Source: Bacteroidota bacterium
GTDB taxonomy: Bacteria; Bacteroidota; Bacteroidia; 2-12-FULL-35-15
Direction of reading: 5' to 3'
DNA length: 35,900 nucleotides
NCBI GenBank assembly: GCA_005772895.1
Contig: SXIH01000025.1
Location: 1 to 35,900, forward strand
Of this stretch, positions 1-6,988 are shown in pieces; position 1 is the stretch's first letter; the number at the start of each line of letters is the position of its first letter. The notes below the pieces were generated by a model. That model was not told the DNA's origin. It searched no databases and worked only from the letters and a program-made list of their open reading frames with translations. A program made the translations under genes and the position numbers.

Positions 1-1660
1 ATTCTTTTGTAGAATTCTTAATCACCCATAAAGGATTGTAAGCACCTGAGTATTGTAATTCCAGCGTTTTTGTATTTAATGCACATAATGACAAATCCAT
101 CCCATCTTTCATGGCATTTTCCTCTGTTGTTTTTCTAAGCGACTGATTTATTCCAATATCAAGATGCTTTAATATAGCAGCCGGACTGGTCAAGCCTTTT
201 TCGTTTACAGCTTGAGAAAGCAAATTAAATCCAAGAACGCTCATCATCGCTCCAGGAACACCATGTCCTGTGCAATCAACAGCTGAAAATAAAATTGTAT
301 CCCCCTTTTGTTCCACCCAAAAGAAATCTCCGCTCACAATATCTTTTGGTTTATACATAATAAAACTTTCAGGAAGTAATTTTTTAACTACTGATTCGTG
401 AGGCAAAATGGCGTTCTGAATTTTTTTAGCATAGTTAATACTATCCGTAATTTCTTTTTTCTGAAGTGTGATTTCTGCGTTCTTTAATTCAAGAAGCTCA
501 TTGTCTTTTTGTTTTATCCGGTAACGGTTGTATAACAAAAAAGTAGTGACTGCAATTAAACCAATTCCTAAAAACAAAATAATAAACCAAGTTTTGTTTT
601 TGCTCAGTTGTAAATTTTTAATTTCTGACTCTTGTTTCAGCAAATTATTTTCTGTTTCCTTTTTTTCTGAATCATATTTAGTTTGCATCTCAGCCATACT
701 TTGTGCTGATTGTTCAGAAAATATTGAATCTATAATATTAGCATACAACTCCTGATACTCTAAGGCTTTTTCATAATTTTTTGTATACTTATGAGATTCA
801 GAAAGTACATAATAGGCTTGTTTCATTTGAGGTTTCAAATCTAATTTTTCAGCAATAGCAATGCATTCCTCTGCCGATTTAATGGCATTTTTATAATCCT
901 TTAACTGATAGTAAACTTCTGCGACATTGCTAAGGATTAATGACACGCTTCTTAAGTCTCCTAACTTTTTATCAATTTCTAAACTCTGCAAATAATAATC
1001 TAAAGACTTTTCAGTTTCCTGCATTCCCAAATAAATAATTCCAATATTCATTAAACTGGAAGAAATTCCTGAAGAATCGTTTAACTCCTGACGAAGCTTT
1101 AAAGCTTTATTTTGATACTCTAAAGCCAAGGGGAATTTATGTTGACTGGAATATATTGTAGCAATATTATTAATTGCATTAGCTAGACCAATTTTAGTAC
1201 CTACTCCCGTTTCATAAATGTCCAGCGCTTTTTTGTAATACGTAAGTGCCAAATCCAAATTTCCCTGATCGGCATACAAAACTCCAAGATTCAAATTTGT
1301 AGAAGCAACTCCTTTCAAAGCCTTTACGGATTCAAAGGCTTTTAATGCTTTAATATAATAGCTAAGAGCAACATCATATTTTCCCTGTATGTGGTTAGCA
1401 ATTCCAATACAATTAATAGAATTTCCAACTTCAATACTATCACCACACAAACGTGCTTCTATCAATGCTTCAGTTGCGTAGTTTAAAGAAAGATTGGGAT
1501 CTGAAAAACGAAATTCAACAGAAATATCTTCTAACAAAGCTGCTTTCTTAACTCCAACAGTCGTTTCAAGCAAGGCAATTAAACTATCTGCATAAGCGTT
1601 ATTTGCAATAATTTTAAAAGACAGACTATATAGAAAAAGAAATACAATAATTTTTTTCAT
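1..1660 (-). CDS. TPR sensor protein with C-terminal SpoIIE/PP2C-type phosphatase (partial)
   Basis: Reading leftwards from ATG 1658-1660, the frame stays open to the window edge (about 553 codons), so the C-terminus is missing. It starts with a signal peptide (MKKIIVFLFLYSLSFKIIAN). About seven tetratricopeptide repeats follow at residues ~40-340, recognisable from recurring patterns such as YYKKALDIYE and ALEYQNKALKL. A single membrane helix lies at ~352-372 (WFIILFLGIGLIAVTTFLLY). After a short coiled segment comes a SpoIIE-type phosphatase domain with SGDFFW and the metal-binding motif VDCTGHGVPGAMMS. The layout is periplasmic TPRs, one membrane span and a cytoplasmic PP2C-like Ser/Thr phosphatase. 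It suggests a membrane sensor acting on an anti-sigma or anti-anti-sigma partner; that target is inferred and no such partner is visible. It is divergent from cdaA. Confidence 0.9.
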   Translation of the reverse strand, partial: MKKIIVFLFLYSLSFKIIANNAYADSLIALLETTVGVKKAALLEDISVEFRFSDPNLSLNYATEALIEARLCGDSIEVGNSINCIGIANHIQGKYDVALSYYIKALKAFESVKALKGVASTNLNLGVLYADQGNLDLALTYYKKALDIYETGVGTKIGLANAINNIATIYSSQHKFPLALEYQNKALKLRQELNDSSGISSSLMNIGIIYLGMQETEKSLDYYLQSLEIDKKLGDLRSVSLILSNVAEVYYQLKDYKNAIKSAEECIAIAEKLDLKPQMKQAYYVLSESHKYTKNYEKALEYQELYANIIDSIFSEQSAQSMAEMQTKYDSEKKETENNLLKQESEIKNLQLSKNKTWFIILFLGIGLIAVTTFLLYNRYRIKQKDNELLELKNAEITLQKKEITDSINYAKKIQNAILPHESVVKKLLPESFIMYKPKDIVSGDFFWVEQKGDTILFSAVDCTGHGVPGAMMSVLGFNLLSQAVNEKGLTSPAAILKHLDIGINQSLRKTTEENAMKDGMDLSLCALNTKTLELQYSGAYNPLWVIKNSTKE

Positions 1661-1733
1661 GAAGTAAATTTAAGAAAAAGATAAGCATAGAACCATTAAT
1701 AGCCGAATGCTTAATAAATTATTATAAAATCCT

Positions 1734-1741
1734 TATACTTG
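1734..1741 (+). promoter_or_regulatory. Putative -7 element of cdaA
   Basis: TATACTTG matches the Bacteroidota -7 word TAnnTTTG at all but one fixed base. It ends only 4 bases before the cdaA ATG at 1746. If used, the transcript would start at or just inside the start codon. No good TTTG -33 element was confirmed. Confidence 0.3.
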
Positions 1742-1745
1742 TATT

Positions 1746-2543
1746 ATGATTCAACTTTTCATATCTGCTTTTATTTCTGTCCGCTGGATAGATGTGCTAG
1801 ATATTGTATTGGTTGCTATCCTTATCTACCAATTGTATTATTTAGTGAAAGGAACAGTAGCAATCAACATCTTTGTTGGAATCATGCTCATTTATACTTT
1901 ATGGATTATTGTAAGGGCAGCCAATATGCAATTATTCGGAAGCATTCTGAGTAAATTCATTGATGTTGGGTTTATTGCTTTATTGATTGTATTCCAACCC
2001 GAACTCAGAAGATTTTTGTTATTCCTTGGAACTTCCGACATATTTACAAAAGGCAAACTAGGAAAAGGTCTATTTGATTTTAAATGGAATGTTAGTCCGG
2101 CACAAACACTTGACATAAATTCTATTGTGAAAGCTTGTAAAAATATGAGTGAACACAAAACGGGTGCTATTATTATTCTGACAAAAGAAAACGATCTGAA
2201 ATTTTATGCAAACACCGGTGATACAATTGATGCGAAAGTTTCCGTAAGAATGATTGAAAGTATTTTTTATAAAAATTCTCCCTTGCACGATGGAGCAATT
2301 ATTATTTCGAATAACAGTATAGTTGCTGCACGTTGTGTTTTACCAGTTACTGAACATGCTGATTTTCCGGCACACTTAGGAATGCGACACAGAGCTGCTG
2401 TAGGAATAACAGAAAATACTGATGCTATTGCAATTGTTGTATCTGAACAGACAGGGGAAATATCTTATGCTATTGCGGGAGAATTAAAACATGCTGTTTC
2501 GCACGAACGCCTGAGAGAATTATTAGAGAAGGAGTTTAACTAA
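1746..2543 (+). CDS. cdaA: Diadenylate cyclase, CdaA type (c-di-AMP synthase)
   Basis: The 265-residue protein has three membrane helices in its first ~85 residues and then a DisA_N (DAC) domain. The active-site motifs are present: DGA at 182-184 (HDGAIIIS) and RHR at 214-216 (LGMRHRAAVG), followed by SEQTGEIS. The membrane part carries the typical FQPELRR at 83-89. This is the CdaA/DacA class, which condenses two ATP into cyclic di-AMP, a signal for potassium and osmotic balance and wall integrity. Length and start agree with the family, since the first helix begins a few residues after the ATG. In Firmicutes the gene usually sits with cdaR and glmM; neither is seen here. The neighbour on the left is a divergent sensor phosphatase, and the gene to the right converges, so it is probably monocistronic. 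Confidence 0.95.
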   Translation: MIQLFISAFISVRWIDVLDIVLVAILIYQLYYLVKGTVAINIFVGIMLIYTLWIIVRAANMQLFGSILSKFIDVGFIALLIVFQPELRRFLLFLGTSDIFTKGKLGKGLFDFKWNVSPAQTLDINSIVKACKNMSEHKTGAIIILTKENDLKFYANTGDTIDAKVSVRMIESIFYKNSPLHDGAIIISNNSIVAARCVLPVTEHADFPAHLGMRHRAAVGITENTDAIAIVVSEQTGEISYAIAGELKHAVSHERLRELLEKEFN

Positions 2544-2545
2544 TA

Positions 2546-3100
2546 TTATTTTTCTCCGTTCTTCTTTTTAAATTCTTTAATCAAATCTGCATCTGACTTT
2601 CCTAAATTATCAATCGCAGCTTTTGCATCTGTTGCATAAGTACTGGTTGGATATCTTTTAATTAAGTTTTCATACACAACTCGTGCTTTTTCATCCTCAT
2701 TCAGATAATTATCCAAAATGGAAGCTTGCAAAAACATACTCTCCTGAATCATTTTATAAGTTGGATATTTTTCTGAAATTGTTTTATAGTGACTATATGC
2801 CTGTGGATATTGTTGAATAGCTGTAGCAATTTCTCCGGCTTTAAAAAGGTAATCAGGAGTCATTGGATCAGTAGGGTATGCTTGTGAATATTCATGATAT
2901 ACTTGAAGTGCTTGTCCGGCAATAACATTATCTATTTTTTCGGAGCGATGCATTTGGTCCTCAACATTTTTAATTCGATTCAGAATTTCTGCCTTCGGAT
3001 CTTTTAAAATTCTATTTTGTTCTGCAGAATTATCATCACTTCCGCAAGATGCAAGAATTAAAAATGTAAAAGCAAAAACTAAATACTTAATCTTGTTCAT
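2546..3100 (-). CDS. TPR-repeat lipoprotein
   Basis: The 184-residue protein has a lipoprotein signal peptide with lipobox LASC (Cys19), so it should be lipidated and held in the envelope. The rest is helical. TPR-like units include residues from YHEYSQAYPTDPMTPDYLFKAGE, then YPQAYSHYKTISEKYPT and ARVVYENLIKRYPTS. The repeated pattern of a chain-start tyrosine and YPTS/YPTD turns resembles BamD/YbgF-like scaffolds, but at this length it is shorter than BamD. I therefore call it only a TPR lipoprotein, probably a protein-protein adaptor at the inner face of the outer membrane. It starts 4 bases downstream of the def stop, so it is very likely cotranscribed with def and ruvX. Its stop lies 2 bases from the convergent cdaA stop. 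Confidence 0.8.
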   Translation of the reverse strand: MNKIKYLVFAFTFLILASCGSDDNSAEQNRILKDPKAEILNRIKNVEDQMHRSEKIDNVIAGQALQVYHEYSQAYPTDPMTPDYLFKAGEIATAIQQYPQAYSHYKTISEKYPTYKMIQESMFLQASILDNYLNEDEKARVVYENLIKRYPTSTYATDAKAAIDNLGKSDADLIKEFKKKNGEK

Positions 3101-3104
3101 AATT

Positions 3105-3704
3105 TTATTTGTTTGGAAAACGCATTTTATAAGTTACACTTACTTTTCCTTTTGATATATCATTCAATTTCCCTTTCAGTAACCTTCTTCTGAGCGGACT
3201 AATTCTATCAGTAAACAATTTTCCTTCTATGTGATCATACTCATGTTGAATAACACGTGCAGCAATCCCTTCGTAAGTTTCTTTGATGAATTTAAAATTG
3301 GTATCGTAATATTCGATGTGAATTTTTGGTTTACGGTAAACGTCTTCACGGATTTTTGGAATACTCAAACAACCTTCGTTAAACGCCCACTCTTCACCTT
3401 CTTCATTAATTATAGTTGGATTGATAAATGCTTTAGAAAGTTTTCCTAATTGTTCTCGTTCTTCTGCTGTGTACTCATCTTCTTCGTCTTCATCTCTTTC
3501 TCCGTTTACAAACGGTGTTGTATCTACAATAAATAATCGTATTGCTTTTCCAACTTGCGGAGCGGCAATTCCAACTCCCGAAGAAGCACGCATTGTTTCA
3601 AACATATCTTTAATAAGCTGCTCCAAGCCTGGATAATCTTTAGAAATCTCCACCCCCACTTTTCTCAAAACCGGATCTCCGTATGCTACTATTGGTAAAA
3701 TCAT
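3105..3704 (-). CDS. def: Peptide deformylase
   Basis: This enzyme removes the formyl group from the N-terminal methionine of new proteins at the ribosome exit. All three family motifs are present: GVGIAAPQVG (43-52), EGCLSIP (110-116, metal ligand Cys112) and HEYDH (154-158, metal ligands His154 and His158, catalytic Glu155). The 199-residue length is slightly above the typical ~170-190. The excess is an acidic insert at about 68-88 (GERDEDEEDEYTAEEREQ) between motifs 1 and 2, which I recall in other Bacteroidota deformylases. It lies between ruvX (68 bases upstream) and the TPR lipoprotein gene (4 bases downstream). Confidence 0.97.
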   Translation of the reverse strand: MILPIVAYGDPVLRKVGVEISKDYPGLEQLIKDMFETMRASSGVGIAAPQVGKAIRLFIVDTTPFVNGERDEDEEDEYTAEEREQLGKLSKAFINPTIINEEGEEWAFNEGCLSIPKIREDVYRKPKIHIEYYDTNFKFIKETYEGIAARVIQHEYDHIEGKLFTDRISPLRRRLLKGKLNDISKGKVSVTYKMRFPNK

Positions 3705-3710
3705 TAATAT

Positions 3711-3782
3711 TTAGTTGTTGGTTATTAGTTGTTTGTTATTAGAAACATTCCCTTTATCACTTTATCACCTAGTCACTTTATC
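3711..3782. repeat. Reiterated-word intergenic repeat between def and ruvX
   Basis: Two short-word tracts fill the gap. One is built from TTAGTTGTTGG/TTATTAGTTG (3711-3741). The other is built from CTTTATCAC/CTAGTCAC (3752-3782). The second runs into the end of ruvX, so its complement supplies the TGA stop codon. The copies are imperfect and irregularly spaced. Related words flank ruvX on its other side (4207-4256) in inverted orientation. Confidence 0.5.
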
Positions 3783-4186
3783 TTATTCATATAACTCTGC
3801 AAAATAATGGTAGCACTAATTTCATCTACCAGCTCCTTATTCTGTCGAGCTTTCTTTTTTAATCCACTGTCAATCATTGTTTGAAATGCCATTTTGGATG
3901 TAAATCTTTCATCCATTCGTTCCACTTTTATAGCAGGAAAAGTTCTTTTCAAATGAACAACAAAAGGTTCAATAAACCGTGACGAATCCGATGGCTCATT
4001 GTTCAGTCTTTTAGGCTCTCCCACAATAATACACTCTACTTCTTCTTTACTGATATAGGTTTTCAAAAATTCAATCAAATCCTGAGAATGAACTGTTGTT
4101 AATCCTGTAGCAATAATCTGCAATGGATCTGTAACAGCAATCCCAACTCTTTTGCTTCCATAATCAATTGCCATTAACCTAGCCAT
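3773..4186 (-). CDS. ruvX: RuvX/YqgF-family putative Holliday junction resolvase or pre-16S rRNA nuclease
   Basis: The 137-residue protein has the RNase H-like fold of the YqgF family. The first acidic residue lies in AIDYGSKRVGIAVTD (Asp8). IIVGEPKRLNN and MDERFTS follow in the middle, and the last catalytic Asp is in VDEISATIIL near the C-terminus. Members are named as Holliday junction resolvases, and the E. coli homologue acts in 16S rRNA 5'-end maturation; the sequence does not separate the two roles. The ATG at 4184-4186 is preceded immediately by a TAnnTTTG word. It is the first gene of a probable ruvX-def-lipoprotein unit. Confidence 0.9.
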   Translation of the reverse strand: MARLMAIDYGSKRVGIAVTDPLQIIATGLTTVHSQDLIEFLKTYISKEEVECIIVGEPKRLNNEPSDSSRFIEPFVVHLKRTFPAIKVERMDERFTSKMAFQTMIDSGLKKKARQNKELVDEISATIILQSYMNKIK

Positions 4187-4190
4187 AACG

Positions 4191-4198
4191 CAAAAATA
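4191..4198 (-). promoter_or_regulatory. Putative -7 element of ruvX
   Basis: On the minus strand the bases read TATTTTTG, a full match to TAnnTTTG, ending 4 bases before the ATG at 4186. A start point about 7 bases downstream would make the mRNA essentially leaderless. Confidence 0.4.
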
Positions 4199-4206
4199 GC
4201 AAAAAA

Positions 4207-4256
4207 AGTGATTAGGAGATTAGGTGACTAAGTGATTAAGTTACCAGGTAACTAGG
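4207..4256. repeat. Reiterated-word repeat (GTGATTAGG / GTGACTAAG)
   Basis: The stretch is built of variants of one 8-10 base word: gtgattagg, agattagg, tgactaa, gtgattaag, then ttaccaggtaactagg. It lies between the divergent genes ruvX and dapD, and is inverted relative to the related tract at 3752-3782. Confidence 0.5.
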
Positions 4257-4282
4257 GCATTAGATAATGCTACAACGGGCTG

Positions 4283-4312
4283 TTTGAGGGCGGAGAAAAA
4301 TGAATATATTTG
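4283..4312 (+). promoter_or_regulatory. Bacteroidota-type promoter of dapD
   Basis: TTTG at 4283-4286 and TATATTTG at 4305-4312 are separated by 18 bases, and C follows the -7 word. This is a close match to the sigma-ABfr consensus (TTTG, about 19 bases, TAnnTTTG). The predicted start near 4319 gives a leader of about 50 bases. It is the best promoter match in the window. Confidence 0.6.
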
Positions 4313-4331
4313 CACAACAAATACACAACGT

Positions 4332-4369
4332 GACTAATGAACGTTGAACTAATGAACCAATGAACTAAT
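4332..4369. repeat. Reiterated-word repeat (ACTAATGAAC) in the dapD leader
   Basis: Three to four variants of actaatgaac follow each other directly (gactaatgaac, gttgaactaatgaac, caatgaactaat) up to the dapD start codon. They would be transcribed in its leader. Confidence 0.45.
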
Positions 4370-4370
4370 T

Positions 4371-5180
4371 ATGATGCAACAAATTATAGAAGCTGCTTGG
4401 GAAAACCGAGAATTATTAAAGGAAGAAAAAACGCAAAATACCATTCGTGAAGTAATTGAAATGCTCGACAAGGGCAAATTGCGCGTTGCAGAGCCAAAAG
4501 GAAGCGAATGGCAAGTGAATGAATGGATTAAAAAAGCAGTGATTATGTATTTTCCGATACAGAAAATGGAAACCCTTGAAGTGGGCATTTTTGAGTATCA
4601 TGATAAAATGAAATTAAAAACCAATTATGCTGAATTAGGGATTCGTGTTGTTCCCAATGCTGTTGCCCGTTACGGAGCATTTTTAGCAAAAGGTGTAATC
4701 ATGATGCCGAGTTATGTTAATATTGGAGCGTATGTGGATAGCGGAACAATGGTGGATACTTGGGCAACAGTTGGCTCTTGCGCACAAATTGGAAAAGATG
4801 TGCATTTAAGTGGTGGTGTTGGAATTGGCGGAGTTTTAGAACCAGTGCAAGCTGCTCCTGTTATTATTGAAGATGGTTGTTTTATTGGTTCGCGTTGTAT
4901 CGTTGTAGAAGGTGTTCACGTTCAAAAAGAAGCTGTTCTTGGTGCAAACGTGGTATTAACTAAATCAACAAAAATTATTGATGTGACAGGAAGCGAGCCA
5001 AAAGAATACAAAGGTTTTGTCCCTGCACGTTCTGTAGTAATCCCAGGTTCGTACACTAAGAAATTTCCTGCTGGAGATTTTCAAGTTCCGTGTGCAATTA
5101 TTATTGGAACACGTAAAGAAAGTACCGACTTAAAAACATCTCTGAACAATGCGTTGAGAGAATATGATGTTGCTGTTTAG
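4371..5180 (+). CDS. dapD: 2,3,4,5-tetrahydropyridine-2,6-dicarboxylate N-succinyltransferase
   Basis: DapD transfers succinyl from succinyl-CoA to tetrahydrodipicolinate, in the succinylase branch of lysine and meso-diaminopimelate synthesis. The 269-residue length is typical. The N-terminal helical region includes the family signature KGSEWQVNEWIKKAV. From about residue 95 the protein turns into a left-handed beta helix of hexapeptide repeats (GAYVDSGTMVDTWATVGSCA, VHLSGGVGIGGVLEP, DGCFIGSRCIVVEGV), ending in the C-terminal PARSVVIPGSY segment. Two Met codons are adjacent (4371 and 4374) and either could start translation. It has its own promoter upstream. dapB, acting one step earlier, lies at 22122. 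Confidence 0.97.
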   Translation: MMQQIIEAAWENRELLKEEKTQNTIREVIEMLDKGKLRVAEPKGSEWQVNEWIKKAVIMYFPIQKMETLEVGIFEYHDKMKLKTNYAELGIRVVPNAVARYGAFLAKGVIMMPSYVNIGAYVDSGTMVDTWATVGSCAQIGKDVHLSGGVGIGGVLEPVQAAPVIIEDGCFIGSRCIVVEGVHVQKEAVLGANVVLTKSTKIIDVTGSEPKEYKGFVPARSVVIPGSYTKKFPAGDFQVPCAIIIGTRKESTDLKTSLNNALREYDVAV

Positions 5181-5238
5181 TTGGGAGTCAGGAGAACGGA
5201 GTTCGGAGAAATTAGAATAAAGTAATTAGAATTAAATA

Positions 5239-6231
5239 TTGAAATTCCTTATCATACAAACCGCCTTTATTGGTGATGTGATTTTGGCAACTGCGGTTGC
5301 TGAGAAATTACATCAACTTTATCCTGATGCGCAAATTGATTTTGTATTGCGAAAAGGAAATGAGGCTTTACTTTCAAATCATCCTTTTATTAAAACTGTT
5401 TTTGTTTGGGATAAAAAAGAAGGAAAAATTAAAAACCTATTTGCTATCACAAAACAAGTTCGCGCCAACAAATACAATAGTGTGATCGATTTGCACCGAT
5501 TTGCCAGTTCAGGCTTCATTGCCGGGTTTTCTGGTGCTAAAGAAAAAGTTGGGTTCGATAAAAATCCGCTTTCGTTTTTATTTTCTAAAAAAATTAAGCA
5601 TGAAATCGGAACCGGAATTCACGAAGTGGAACGCAATCATTTGTTGATTGAACATTTAACGGATAAAAAATCTACGAAACCAAAACTTTATCCAACTGAA
5701 GCTAATTTTGAAACTGTAAAAAAATACAAAACAAATTCATTTGTCTGCCTCGCTCCTACTTCTGTTTGGTTCACTAAACAATATCCAAAAGAAAAATGGA
5801 TTGAACTCTGCGAGCAACTACCAGACAACCTTACTGTTTATCTTTTAGGTGCGCCAAGCGATTTTAGTGCTTGTGAAGATATCAAGTCAAAAGTTTTAAG
5901 TCAAAAGTCAAAAGAAATTGTAAACCTTGCTGGAAAATTAAATTTTCTAGAATCTGCTGCATTAATGAAAGATGCAACTATGAATTATGTCAACGACTCC
6001 GCTCCCATGCATATGGCTTCTGCTATGAATGCAAAAACTACTGCCATTTATTGTTCTACCGTCCCTGCATTTGGATTCGGTCCTTTATCTGATGATTCCA
6101 AAATTGTTGAAACTAAATTAATATTGGATTGCCGCCCATGTGGTTTACACGGACATAAAGCTTGTCCGGAAGGCCATTTCAAATGCGCTTTCTCAATTGA
6201 AACCAGCGAGTTAGTAAACCGCATTTCCTAA
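5239..6231 (+). CDS. Glycosyltransferase family 9 (heptosyltransferase-like)
   Basis: The 330-residue GT9 protein is related to LPS heptosyltransferases WaaC/WaaF and probably adds a sugar to the lipopolysaccharide inner core. The N-terminal half starts FLIIQTAFIGDVILATAVAEKL, the usual GT9 opening with the conserved GD. The C-terminal half carries APTSVWFTKQYPKEKW and the nucleotide-sugar-binding stretch VNDSAPMHMASAMN (about residues 251-264). Close to the C-terminus four cysteines lie in CRPCGLHGHKACPEGHFKC, a feature common in this family. The start is TTG at 5239: it gives the canonical N-terminus directly before the first beta strand, and there is no suitable in-frame ATG upstream. The precise donor and acceptor cannot be read. 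Confidence 0.88.
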   Translation: MKFLIIQTAFIGDVILATAVAEKLHQLYPDAQIDFVLRKGNEALLSNHPFIKTVFVWDKKEGKIKNLFAITKQVRANKYNSVIDLHRFASSGFIAGFSGAKEKVGFDKNPLSFLFSKKIKHEIGTGIHEVERNHLLIEHLTDKKSTKPKLYPTEANFETVKKYKTNSFVCLAPTSVWFTKQYPKEKWIELCEQLPDNLTVYLLGAPSDFSACEDIKSKVLSQKSKEIVNLAGKLNFLESAALMKDATMNYVNDSAPMHMASAMNAKTTAIYCSTVPAFGFGPLSDDSKIVETKLILDCRPCGLHGHKACPEGHFKCAFSIETSELVNRIS

Positions 6232-6318
6232 AAGGCAATTATTTTTTTTATTTCTTTTCAAAACCCACAAAAATTACACACAGATTCGTAAATTCGTACA
6301 GATTAGTTATCTGTACTC

Positions 6319-6882
6319 ATGGATGAAGAAATAAAAAACGCTTTAGCAGTATTACACAAAGGAGGAACAATTTTGTATCCTACTGATACTGTTTGGGGAA
6401 TTGGCTGTGATGCAAGAAACAAAGAAGCTGTAAATAAAATCTTCAAACTAAAACAACGTGCAGAATATAAAAGTATGGTGGTGTTGGTTTGTGATGAAAA
6501 AATGGTGAACCGTTATGTAAAAGAAGTTCCTGCAGTTGCTTGGGATTTGATTGAAGCTGCCGAAGAACCATTAACAATTATTTATCCGGATGGAAGAATG
6601 CTAGCAGAAAATATTATTGCTGCAGATGGTAGTGTAGGAATCCGAATTGTAAAAGATGAATTTTGTAAAAACCTGATTCATAAATTTGGAAAACCAATTG
6701 TATCCACTTCTGCAAACGTAAGTGGTGAAGCTTCCCCGAGCTCATTCAATGATATCAAACTAGACATCATGAACAAAGTAGATTACATTGTAAATCTGCG
6801 ACAAAAAGAAGTAAATAATACAAAGCCGTCTACAATTATTAAGATAGCTATGAATGGAGAGTTTAAAATAATAAGGAAATAG
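6319..6882 (+). CDS. tsaC: L-threonylcarbamoyladenylate synthase (TsaC/Sua5/YrdC family)
   Basis: The enzyme makes threonylcarbamoyl-AMP from threonine, bicarbonate and ATP for the t6A37 modification of ANN-decoding tRNAs. The 187 residues cover a single YrdC domain without the extra Sua5 C-terminal domain. Typical segments are GGTILYPTDTVWGIGCDA (residues ~15-32), IFKLKQRAEYKSMVVLV with the basic nucleotide-binding residues, and KPIVSTSANVSGE with the SxN motif near residue 137. It precedes the CCA-adding enzyme gene, so two tRNA-maturation genes are adjacent, separated by 106 bases holding a repeat and two hairpins. Confidence 0.93.
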   Translation: MDEEIKNALAVLHKGGTILYPTDTVWGIGCDARNKEAVNKIFKLKQRAEYKSMVVLVCDEKMVNRYVKEVPAVAWDLIEAAEEPLTIIYPDGRMLAENIIAADGSVGIRIVKDEFCKNLIHKFGKPIVSTSANVSGEASPSSFNDIKLDIMNKVDYIVNLRQKEVNNTKPSTIIKIAMNGEFKIIRK

Positions 6883-6928
6883 ACAATAGACAATAGGCAG
6901 TTGGCAATAGACAGTTGGCAATAGACAA
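6880..6928. repeat. Reiterated-word repeat (CAATAGACA / CAGTTGGCA)
   Basis: The words aatagac, aataggc, agttggc, aatagac, agttggc and aatagac follow each other in nearly perfect 7-base register, starting just before the tsaC stop codon. The same word reappears at 9243-9277, 19446-19463 and 19538-19557. Confidence 0.6.
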
Positions 6929-6956
6929 AAAATAAAAAGAAAACAAAAAAAATCTG

Positions 6957-6979
6957 CCCCGTAGGGGTTCCTTCGGAAC
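6957..6979. repeat. Two adjacent small hairpins upstream of the CCA-enzyme gene
   Basis: CCCC-gta-GGGG (6957-6967) and GTTCC-ttc-GGAAC (6967-6979) are perfect short palindromes sharing one base, 10 bases before the TTG start at 6989. They may be a repeat element or a structured leader. There is no T-tract, so they are not a terminator. Confidence 0.45.
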
Positions 6980-6988
6980 GAGCAAAAA

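Noticed and set aside
2070..2288. Antisense open frame inside cdaA
   Set aside because: Fully inside a strongly recognised gene, no homology, no start signal.
3711..4369. CRISPR array
   Set aside because: Repeats are 7-10 bases, imperfect and adjacent without regular unique spacers, and no cas gene is present.
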